From the NCBI GenBank assembly GCA_030838025.1, contig JAUTXM010000479.1, positions 1 through 6,670 on the forward strand: a DNA stretch of 6,670 nucleotides. Direction: 5' to 3'. Below the pieces are notes generated by a model. It was not told where the DNA came from and searched no databases. It worked only from the letters and a program-made list of their open reading frames with translations. The DNA comes from Acidimicrobiaceae bacterium. Its GTDB lineage: Bacteria > Actinomycetota > Acidimicrobiia > Acidimicrobiales > Palsa-688. Within the stretch, counting starts at the first letter, position 1. Each line of letters starts with the position of its first letter. A program made the position numbers and the translations under genes. Positions 1 to 5,041 of the stretch are shown here, piece by piece.

Positions 1-506
1 CGGTGGCCCACCATCGCATCGAGGGTGTTGACGGCCCGATAGCCCAAGGCGCCGGGGGCGCCGGCGACCGCGGCCCACAGCGCCGGCGCCACCACCGCGT
101 CGACGGTGTTCTCGGCCACCGATTCCACTACGGCCCGGGTGATCTCCTTCTCGTCGAGGCCGGCGGGGTCCCGGCCCACCAGGCCGGGCAGGAGCGCCCG
201 AGCGTGCTCGAGATCGCCCGCGACCAGCGCGGTCGCCACCTGCGTCGCGGCTTCGCCGAGCGACCGCCCGGCCACCGCCAGATATGTCGCCAAGGCGGGC
301 GAGCCCACCGCCGCCCCGGCCGCGACGCCGGCACCCACGCCGATGCCGGCGTGGAGGGTTCCCGCCGCCTTGGCATCGCGGTAGCAGCGCCGCTCGACCC
401 CACGCATCGCTCGGCCGAACAGTGCCACCGGATGGGGCGAGAGGGGTGGCTCACCGAACATCTGATCGGCGAGCACGCCGACCGCCGCCTCCAGGCGAAG
501 GTTCAT
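1..506 (-). CDS. cobD: Adenosylcobinamide-phosphate synthase CobD/CbiB, 3' end cut by window edge
   Basis: Membrane enzyme that condenses adenosylcobyric acid with aminopropanol (phosphate), giving adenosylcobinamide (phosphate). Only the first 168 residues are present; the gene leaves the window at base 1. The start is ATG at 506-504, four bases after the cobS stop, so the two are probably translationally coupled. Family signatures are clear: a GEPP..HPV..FG stretch near residues 18-31, L-V-G-R-D-P at 109-114, ESVAENTVDAVVAP at about 128-141, and NTLDAMVGH at 160-168 against the edge. Residues 52-80 form a hydrophobic, Ala/Gly-rich membrane segment. As the last visible gene of the riboswitch-led operon it follows CbiZ logically: CbiZ yields cobyric acid and CobD rebuilds the cobinamide arm. 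Here cobD means the CbiB-type synthase, not the Salmonella threonine-phosphate decarboxylase of the same name. Confidence 0.95.
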   Translation of the reverse strand, partial: MNLRLEAAVGVLADQMFGEPPLSPHPVALFGRAMRGVERRCYRDAKAAGTLHAGIGVGAGVAAGAAVGSPALATYLAVAGRSLGEAATQVATALVAGDLEHARALLPGLVGRDPAGLDEKEITRAVVESVAENTVDAVVAPALWAAVAGAPGALGYRAVNTLDAMVGH

Positions 507-510
507 GGCG

Positions 511-1260
511 TCACCATTTGGCGGCGGCCACGATCAGGCCGACCGTCTCGGCAACAACACCGGCGGCGCCGAGCACGTCGCCGGTGAAGCCACCGACCTT
601 GCGGCGCGCCAGGAGCACCACACCGACGCCTCCGCCGACCGCAGCCAGGATCGCCGCCGGCCCGGCGACGCCTCGCCATCCCGCCGCCAGGGCCAACGCG
701 GTCACGATCCCGAGCACGATCGCGACGCCGCCCGCTCGCCCGAGAAACGCGCTGGCCAGGCCGCCGCCGTCCCTGGCGTACGGAACGACCCGCATGACCC
801 CCGCCATCAGGGTCCGCGACGAGCACCAGAGGCCGGCCACCAGCAGGGGCGCGGGCCGGATCGTGGCGAGCGCAGCCCACCGGGCGAGCAGGACTGCGCC
901 CCCGACGGCGACTCCGAATGCCCCTACCTCCGGCGAGGACATCACCGTGAGGCGGCGCGACCGGGGCAGATGCGCCAGCAAGCCGTCGGCGCTGTCGAGC
1001 AGCCCGTCGAAATGCAGCATGCCGGTCAGTCCGAGATCGCCCGCCACGACCAACGCCGCGGCAAGCGGCGCGGGCCACGCCTTCACCGCCACCCACCAGA
1101 AGCCGCCCAGGAACAACCCCAACGCCGCCCCGACCACCGGAAACCACGCCACCGCCTCGGGACTGGGCCTTGCCGAGCCGCCGAACGGCGTCAGGAATGC
1201 CACCGCCCCCCGGATCCCACTGCGAGGCAGGCCCGGGTCCAGGGCAGGCTCGGAGGTCAC
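511..1260 (-). CDS. cobS: Adenosylcobinamide-GDP ribazoletransferase (cobalamin synthase) CobS
   Basis: Integral membrane enzyme that joins adenosylcobinamide-GDP to alpha-ribazole (or its phosphate), the last step of nucleotide-loop assembly. The 249-residue product matches the usual family length. The metal-binding signature H-F-D-G-L-L-D-S-A-D-G lies at residues 83-93, followed by a variant of the conserved 'M..s..GafG' segment (MSSPEVGAFG). An early 'FLTP' motif at about 22-25 and several hydrophobic segments (about 37-58, 64-80, 115-130, 170-205) fit a polytopic protein. The chosen start is GTG at 1260-1258, overlapping the cobU stop as GTGA. The reading frame stays open upstream to about 1872, but that part is antisense-like sequence inside cobU and has no family similarity. 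I see no strong Shine-Dalgarno, so translation probably depends on coupling with cobU. Also called cobV in aerobic-pathway nomenclature. Confidence 0.96.
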   Translation of the reverse strand: MTSEPALDPGLPRSGIRGAVAFLTPFGGSARPSPEAVAWFPVVGAALGLFLGGFWWVAVKAWPAPLAAALVVAGDLGLTGMLHFDGLLDSADGLLAHLPRSRRLTVMSSPEVGAFGVAVGGAVLLARWAALATIRPAPLLVAGLWCSSRTLMAGVMRVVPYARDGGGLASAFLGRAGGVAIVLGIVTALALAAGWRGVAGPAAILAAVGGGVGVVLLARRKVGGFTGDVLGAAGVVAETVGLIVAAAKW

Positions 1261-1799
1261 GGGCTGGCACTCAGTTGTTCCAACCGCAGGATGCGCCCTG
1301 CGACCACCAGGAGGACCTCGTCCGCCAACTCGGCGACCATCTGGTTCACCAGCCCGAGCGTGTCGCGAAAGCGGCGGCCGGCGGCGCTCGAGGGGTGCAC
1401 CCCGAGCCCGACCTCTTCGGAGACGATCACGGTGTCGCCCGCCCGGCCGCAGATGGCGCTGCGGAGCGCATCGACGTCCACGTCGAAGTCGGGGCAGGCC
1501 GCGACCCAAGCGCCGAGGGAGTCGACCAGCACGGTCGCGTTCGACCCCGTCAGGGCGGCGCACAGGTGTTGGCCCGCCTCGACCGTGCGCCAGGTGGCGG
1601 GGCGCCGGGCTCGGTGGACTGCAATCCGGGCCGCCATGTCCGGGTCGTCGCGGTCCAGACCGTCGCGGTCCGGGTCGTCGCTGTCTGAGTGAGTGGCGGC
1701 GGTACCTATGTAGGTGACGGGTTCGGGGAGTTCCGCGGCCAGACGTTCGGCGACCCTCGACTTGCCGCTGCGGGCGCCGCCCAGCACCAGTGTGATCAC
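1257..1799 (-). CDS. cobU: Bifunctional adenosylcobinamide kinase / adenosylcobinamide-phosphate guanylyltransferase CobU
   Basis: Cytoplasmic enzyme that phosphorylates adenosylcobinamide and then transfers GMP to make adenosylcobinamide-GDP, the substrate of CobS. The 180-residue product has the P-loop GGARSGKS at residues 7-14. His62, in the context V-H-R-A-R-R-P before W-R-T-V-E, aligns with the guanylylated active-site His46 of Salmonella CobU. Later family motifs are VSEEVGLGVHP and RRFRDTLGLVNQ, and a VVAGRILRL end. The start is GTG at 1799-1797, overlapping the cbiZ stop as GTGA; the cobU stop in turn overlaps the cobS start. An oddity is an Asp-rich stretch (residues about 38-54, with D-D-P-D twice) between the 'YIGTA' strand and the 'MAARI' helix, about 14 residues longer than in the Salmonella protein as I recall it. 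Also called cobP. Confidence 0.96.
   Translation of the reverse strand: MITLVLGGARSGKSRVAERLAAELPEPVTYIGTAATHSDSDDPDRDGLDRDDPDMAARIAVHRARRPATWRTVEAGQHLCAALTGSNATVLVDSLGAWVAACPDFDVDVDALRSAICGRAGDTVIVSEEVGLGVHPSSAAGRRFRDTLGLVNQMVAELADEVLLVVAGRILRLEQLSASP
1638..1681. repeat. In-frame 30-base-period short direct repeat inside cobU
   Basis: GTCCGGGTCGTCGC occurs at 1638-1651 and again at 1668-1681, exactly 30 bases apart, with related CCGTCGCGGTCC text between. The period is ten codons, so copy-number change would keep the cobU frame; it encodes the duplicated D-D-P-D motif of the Asp-rich loop. Confidence 0.6.
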
Positions 1800-2434
1800 G
1801 GTTTGCCGCCCGCGATGACGGCGCTATGGACCGCACGTGCCAACCGGGCGCCCCACAGCGAGCGCGGGCCACCGAAGGCGTGCCCTCGTCCCTCGTCGGG
1901 ACAGAGGATGCAGACCGCGTCGGTCGCGGTTCCCGTCGCCCGATGTCCCAGGTCCCACATCGCCTGGGCCTTGGCTTCGCTCACCGTCGCCACGGCGTTG
2001 ACCAAGGCGGCGTCCTCCAGGCGCTCGGGCAGAACCACCACCAGGTTGATGGTGCCGACGAGGCTGATCGGTCCGGCCTCGTCGGGCGCCGCCGCCATTG
2101 TCGGGTGGCCGAGACCGACGGTGGCACACACCTCGACCCCGCCGTCGTTGGCCTGCACGTGATGCCGGACATCGGCTGCGGTCAGCATCCCCACGCCCCG
2201 TCCCGGCAAACCCAGCGACACCGCCAGCTGCCGGAGGTGATGGTCGGGGTCGCGCCGGCCGTGCGACATCGGAACCTGGGCGTTCACCCACCAGCGGCGG
2301 ACGCCCAAGCCACCACCATGAGGGGATGAGGCGATCGCCCGCAACGGGGCGGGGAACCGCCACACCAGGGTCATCAACTCCTGACCGCCCTCGCGGCGCG
2401 GCCGAAGCTGGCTAGTGATCATCGAAGTACTCAT
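1796..2434 (-). CDS. cbiZ: Adenosylcobinamide amidohydrolase, CbiZ family
   Basis: CbiZ enzymes hydrolyse the amide bond of adenosylcobinamide, releasing adenosylcobyric acid so that imported corrinoids can be rebuilt with the cell's own lower ligand. The 212-residue product carries LVWRF (23-27), a G-G-G-L-G turn (40-44), GVGMLTAADV (80-89), TVGLG (105-109), GTINLVVVLPERL (127-139), DAALVNAVATVSEAKAQA (141-158), TGTATDAVC (167-175) and FGGPRSLWGARLARAVH (187-203), the pattern I associate with actinobacterial CbiZ. First gene of the operon, about 28 bases below the riboswitch. The ATG at 2434-2432 is preferred because homologs carry a similar 'R.E.G.ELP.LVWR' lead-in; its GGAGG (2453-2449) is 14 bases away, rather far. 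A second candidate, ATG at 2374-2372 (Met21), has AGGAG close before it and would remove this lead-in. Confidence 0.9.
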   Translation of the reverse strand: MSTSMITSQLRPRREGGQELMTLVWRFPAPLRAIASSPHGGGLGVRRWWVNAQVPMSHGRRDPDHHLRQLAVSLGLPGRGVGMLTAADVRHHVQANDGGVEVCATVGLGHPTMAAAPDEAGPISLVGTINLVVVLPERLEDAALVNAVATVSEAKAQAMWDLGHRATGTATDAVCILCPDEGRGHAFGGPRSLWGARLARAVHSAVIAGGKP

Positions 2435-2448
2435 GACGTCCGCGCGTA

Positions 2449-2453
2449 CCTCC
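2449..2453 (-). promoter_or_regulatory. Probable Shine-Dalgarno of cbiZ, within reach of the riboswitch
   Basis: GGAGG on the minus strand between the B12 box and the cbiZ ATG. The spacing to ATG 2434 is 14 bases, longer than ideal. It is the only strong purine-rich site in the leader, so it is the likely element masked or freed by the riboswitch. Confidence 0.45.
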
Positions 2454-2461
2454 GAGGGGTC

Positions 2462-2640
2462 CCGGGCAGGCAGGTCTCCTGGCTCCCGGATCCACTCGCC
2501 CCCGCCTTCCCGCCCAAAGGGGCCGTGGCTTTTGGAGGTTCGCTCCCCGGTGACAGTTGCGGGACAGCCCCGGACTCACACCGGGTTCCCTGCGCTGCTG
2601 AGCCCAACGTTATCCCTCCGACACCGGCGCCAGATCTACC
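2462..2640 (-). promoter_or_regulatory. Cobalamin (adenosylcobalamin) riboswitch upstream of cbiZ-cobU-cobS-cobD
   Basis: Read on the minus strand, all hallmark blocks occur in the right order: G-G-G-A-A followed by GGTG..A.TCC, then C-TGTCCCGCAACTGTCA (about 2590-2550), AAAAGCCACGG (2533-2523), GGGAAGGCGGGGGCGAG (2511-2495), and the B12 box AGCCAGGAGACCTGCC (2484-2469). The element binds adenosylcobalamin-type cofactors and normally lowers expression when B12 is plentiful. No clear rho-independent terminator (stem followed by a T-run) lies between the B12 box and the start codon. The GGAGG at 2453-2449 sits only about 15 bases after the B12 box, so control of translation initiation is the more likely mode; that is inference. 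The outer boundaries (paired element P1) are approximate. Confidence 0.95.
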
Positions 2641-2742
2641 TTCGATGGCATCGTCCTTCGGTAGCGACTGGAGCATGCAACCATGTCTTAACTGCACTCA
2701 GGTTCCGATGCTGCCGAATACAGAGGGTATGGATACGGACAG

Positions 2743-2747
2743 GGAGG
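2743..2747 (+). promoter_or_regulatory. Shine-Dalgarno deciding the start of the small membrane protein
   Basis: GGAGG lies five bases before ATG 2753. It is among the best ribosome binding sites in the window and is the main reason to accept this otherwise unrecognised gene. Confidence 0.6.
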
Positions 2748-2752
2748 TGAAG

Positions 2753-3145
2753 ATGCCGCGAACACGGCTTCGCTCCACGCTCACACGGGTCACGAGGATC
2801 GGGCGCGGACCTCAGACGACGGCCTCGTTGGCCACGACGGCGATCGTTGCCGGCCTTACGGGGCTGGCACTCGTGGCGCTGGTTGCGGCGTCGGTTGTAC
2901 TGGCGGCATTCGCATCTCCATTACTGGCGGGCGTGGTGCTCGGCGCCGGGCTGGTCGTCACGGCATGGGTCCTCACCTCGACGCAACGACGGGATCAGCG
3001 CCGAAGTCGTATCGCGGGGAGGAGCAGGACGATGGATTGCCGGCAATCCCGATGGGCACCACGTGCCACGGCGATGGGTCAGCCTCATCCGCCGACCGAG
3101 GCGCAGCGCCGGGTTCGCCCCTGCCCGGGCTCCCGCCACCGCTGA
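2753..3145 (+). CDS. Small basic two-helix membrane protein, function unknown
   Basis: I do not recognise the family. The 130-residue product has a basic N-terminus (R and K in residues 3-18), two hydrophobic Ala/Val/Leu-rich helices at about 28-53 and 56-75, and a long tail (78-130) extremely rich in Arg. The helical hairpin with a positive N-terminus and positive tail predicts both ends in the cytoplasm. The start is ATG 2753 because AGGGAGGTGA (2741-2750) lies at ideal spacing; an in-frame ATG at 2729 lacks such a site. It is transcribed divergently from cbiZ, sharing the 318-base gap that contains the riboswitch. The tail may not be authentic: its residue make-up (Arg, Trp, Cys, His, Pro) resembles out-of-frame translation, and the neighbouring frame at about 2985-3162 gives a more ordinary Gly/Pro/acidic tail, so a frameshift near 2985 is possible. 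The helical part is the credible section. Confidence 0.5.
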   Translation: MPRTRLRSTLTRVTRIGRGPQTTASLATTAIVAGLTGLALVALVAASVVLAAFASPLLAGVVLGAGLVVTAWVLTSTQRRDQRRSRIAGRSRTMDCRQSRWAPRATAMGQPHPPTEAQRRVRPCPGSRHR

Positions 3146-3220
3146 ACAGCACCAGCCCCTGACCAGCGACACCGCCACCGACGATCGCCGTTCCCGACGA
3201 CCGCCATTCCCGCACCCGAA
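3146..3220. other. Short spacer between membrane-protein gene and toxin-antitoxin operator
   Basis: No gene, terminator hairpin or recognisable RNA element was seen here. There is only a small imperfect repeat of C-G-C-C-(G/A)-T-T-C-C-C-G at about 3187 and 3202. Confidence 0.4.
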
Positions 3221-3254
3221 TAGAGACTGTACCCTATATAGGGTCCAGTCTATA
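3221..3254 (+). promoter_or_regulatory. Palindromic operator-like site overlapping the toxin-antitoxin promoter
   Basis: A perfect 14-base palindrome, ACCCTATATAGGGT (3231-3244), is extended by imperfect arms (GACTG on the left, CAGTC on the right, plus outer TA pairs) to about 34 bases centred at 3237/3238. It is conspicuously AT-rich in GC-rich surroundings. TATATA (3235-3240) and TATACT (3251-3256) are both plausible -10 hexamers inside or at the edge of the repeat. With TATACT, the GTG at 3262 would lie close to the transcription start, allowing a nearly leaderless message. HigA-type antitoxins usually repress their own operons by binding such palindromes, so this is probably the autoregulatory operator; that assignment is inference from position and symmetry. 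Confidence 0.6.
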
Positions 3255-3261
3255 CTGTGGT

Positions 3262-3631
3262 GTGCGGGAGGTGATGGGCACCGACGAGTTCGACGCCTGG
3301 TACCAGGGCCTCACCGACGAACAAGCCGGCGCGATCGACGCCCGCGTCGACATGCTCCAACACGAAGGTCCGACGCTGGGCCGCCCCGTGGTCGACTCCA
3401 TCCAAAACCAGCCGCCAGCACAACATGAAAGAACTCCGCTGCTCCAAAGACGGGGCGCTGCGCATCCTGTTCATCTTCGACCCCATCCGCCGAGCCGGGC
3501 TCCTCCTCGGCGGCGACAAAGCCGACCAATCAGCGTGGAACAACTGGTACGTCACCGCCAGCCCCCCACGCCGATGACCTCTACGACCAGTACCTCCAAG
3601 AACTCCGAGACCAAGGGCTGGTCCAATCACT
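3262..3631 (+). pseudogene. higB: HigB/RelE-type toxin (phage Gp49-like family), disrupted by two frameshifts
   Basis: Family members are ribosome-dependent mRNA endonucleases that cleave translated mRNA until neutralised by HigA. The protein is recognisable only when three frames are joined. Frame 1 from GTG 3262 gives a GTDEFDAWYQGL start and GRPVVDSI. From about 3403 frame 2 gives HNMKELRC, then ALRILFIFDPIRRAGLLLGG and AWNNWYVTA. From about 3567 frame 0 gives HADDLYDQYLQELRDQGLV. Each join needs removal of one base: one within C-C-A-A-A-A at 3402-3407, one in a run of six C at 3562-3567. GTG 3262 is preferred over ATG 3274 because family members begin M-W-E-V before this motif. As written, frame 1 ends at TAA 3633 with a scrambled C-terminus lacking the catalytic half, so no toxin would be made. 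No in-frame stop follows the last segment at the expected place. Confidence 0.75.
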
Positions 3632-3970
3632 AAAACCTGGAAGGAGATCACCACCAGCCGGCCCGACACGCCGGAACGCCGAGCCGCCTACGAAGCTGCC
3701 CGCCGAGAAGCCGTCACCGAGATCGTCGCCTATAACCTGGCCGAACTCCGAAAGCTGCGCGCCGTCACCCAAGTCGAACTGGCCCGCCAACTCGGGATCG
3801 CGCAACCCTCCCTCTCAGGGCTCGAACACCGCAGCGACGTCCAACTCTCCACCCTGCGCGACTACATCGAAGCGCTCGGGGGCCATCTCGAGATCACCGC
3901 CGTCTTCGACGACATCAAAGTACACGTCGCCCTCATCACCGACAACGACGACCAAGCCGCGGGGCCCTGA
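3629..3970 (+). pseudogene. higA: HigA-type antitoxin, XRE helix-turn-helix family, without a usable start codon
   Basis: A continuous 112-codon frame (3632-3970) encodes a typical HigA. It begins K-T-W-K-E, has a charged helical N-terminal part (residues 12-40), a helix-turn-helix at about 37-75 (LAELRKLRAVTQVELARQLG, then QPSLSGLEHR), the family hallmark LSTLRDYIEALGG (72-84) and LEITAVFDD (86-94). It would bind the HigB toxin and the operator upstream. There is no ATG, GTG or TTG in frame between the toxin region and the conserved domain; the codon where ATG is expected is ACT (3629-3631). Only CTG codons inside the conserved domain, or a rare ATC at 3626, remain. The protein is therefore probably not made, or only poorly. 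Apart from the start, the frame is intact. The stop TGA overlaps the next gene as CTGA. Confidence 0.75.
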
Positions 3971-4583
3971 CGGCCCGCTGGCTCAGCTGGGGTCGCCGTC
4001 ACCTGCTGGGAGAAGCCGGCAAAGCCGCGCTGGCGCGTGCGCTTGCCGCCACCGACGCCCTGGTGAAAGTCACGGGGCCGACCCGCCAAGTCCTCGACGT
4101 TGCGGTCAACGAAGTCGACAACACCGCTGTCTACGTCCATGTGGCAGGCGGGCGAATGACGCCGGTGCAGGTGATGTTCGAGGTCAAGAACACCCGGGAG
4201 CACTACTACGCCGACGACATTGACGTCCTCACCTTTTTGGCAAAGGCCGCCCTGGTCCAAGAAGCCAGACGTGACCAGTTAGTGCTACCGGTCTTCGTGT
4301 GCCGACGCTGGCAGTACACCCTGTGGGACCAAGGGGAGCAGACGGTTTCCTCCCGGCCATGGTCAGCCAGCAAGTCGTCCACCAGGACCCGGACCTCGGC
4401 ATCGACGAGGGCAGAACTCGGTTCCAAGAGGTCGCCACCGAACTGCTGCCCGACCTTGTGATCCTCAACGCCAACCGGCCCACCACCAATCGCCACCGCG
4501 GCATCGTGAACACGCTGATCCCGAAAGACGCTGTCGAATACGCCCAACGCTGGCGGGAGAACTACTCCCAGTTCCTGCCCTGA
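3967..4583 (+). pseudogene. Putative PD-(D/E)XK nuclease-like protein, third gene of the HigBA cassette, one frameshift
   Basis: I do not recognise a named family. The N-terminal part (frame 1, about 126 codons from CTG 3967) gives a helix with GEAGKAALARAL (15-26), strands around VKVTG and LDVAVNEVDN, then M-F-E-V-K-N (70-75, Glu72 and Lys74), a helix YADDIDVLTFLAKAALVQE and a strand LPVFVCRRWQYTLW. An acidic residue before E-x-K, then helix, then strand, is the order of the PD-(D/E)XK core, so a DNA-cleaving or related role is possible but unproven. At about 4344 one base is missing (ACGGTTTCC where ACGGGTTTCC restores the frame); frame 0 then continues GFLPAMVSQQVVHQDPDLGIDE and ends NYSQFLP at TGA 4581. 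The restored protein would be about 205 residues. The start is taken as CTG because CTGA overlaps the higA stop; GTG 4063 would delete the first helix. Confidence 0.5.
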
Positions 4584-4904
4584 GCCTGAAGACCCTCGAC
4601 CCAATTGGTCTGGTCTCTCGGCACCAACCAACGACCAGATGTTGGGTGCGTTGTCGTAATCCTTGAGGAGCTGGTACGCCTTGACCAAGGCGTTTACCTC
4701 TTCGGGGGAGAGTTCGCCGTTAGCGGCGGCGTCGCTTTTGACCCGACCCCTGATGAGGCCGAGCAGGTTCCCGGCCAGCTGTTGAGCCTGCAAAGTGGCA
4801 GCTACCTCGGCCAACTGGAGGATGTCGTCGTGGGTGTGGTCGGACGTCGTCAGGGACCGCTCAGCCGCATCGACGAGGGCCTTGTGCATGGAGTCAGTGG
4901 TCAT
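4562..4904 (-). CDS. Hypothetical helical protein, convergent with the nuclease-like gene, probable frameshift near its end
   Basis: I recognise no family. The first 95 or so residues from ATG 4904 read as an ordinary soluble helical protein: LVDAAERSL, DDILQLAEVAATLQAQQLAG, LLGLIRGRVKSD, ELSPEEVNALVKAYQLLKDY, NAPNIWSLVG. A GGAA lies just before the ATG; Met6 (4889) is an alternative start. In the starting frame translation runs on to 4206 through sequence antisense to the nuclease-like gene, with poor third-position GC. In the next frame, joined by dropping one base near 4623, the text becomes R-D-Q-T-N-W-V-E-G-L-Q and ends N-W-E at TAG 4564-4562, with better third-position GC. I therefore place the natural end at 4562, overlapping the tail of the convergent gene by about 22 bases. 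Reality of the gene is moderately supported; the frameshift is inference. Confidence 0.45.
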
Positions 4905-5041
4905 GGCTTCCACAGTCGCACTCACCTGAGACACGAACCCCGCGCCTCGAGTGGATCGGTCACGTCGTAGGTCCAGGTCGCTTTCTCGGCGTCCACCATC
5001 GCCGTCGAACGGCAACCGATAGCCGGTAACATTTCGCGCCG

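Noticed and set aside
284..1717. Very long plus-strand open frame (477 codons) and similar open frames at 505-1692 and 1170-1688
   Set aside because: These are antisense to cobU, cobS and cobD. Their translations are low-complexity Arg/Pro/Ala text without domains, as expected opposite GC-rich genes.
1261..1872. Upstream extension of the cobS frame, giving a 453-residue protein
   Set aside because: The added part lies inside cobU in another frame, is Arg/Gly/Pro-rich and has no CobS-family content; GTG 1260 matches the family start and the GTGA overlap.
2525..2752. Plus-strand extension of the membrane-protein frame up to 2525
   Set aside because: It would run through the riboswitch sequence; the strong GGAGG before ATG 2753 marks the credible start.
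3250..3805. Minus-strand open frames at 3250-3669 and 3581-3805
   Set aside because: They lie opposite the recognisable HigB and HigA sequences and have no family features.
4206..4561. Minus-strand continuation of the hypothetical gene down to 4206
   Set aside because: It is antisense to the nuclease-like gene, whose plus-strand text is protein-like; codon third positions are poor in the minus frame.
4622..4652. Inverted repeat GCACCAAC / GTTGGGTGC as a terminator after the cassette
   Set aside because: The arms are imperfect (one bulged base), the loop is long, there is no T-run, and the sequence is inside the minus-strand hypothetical coding region.
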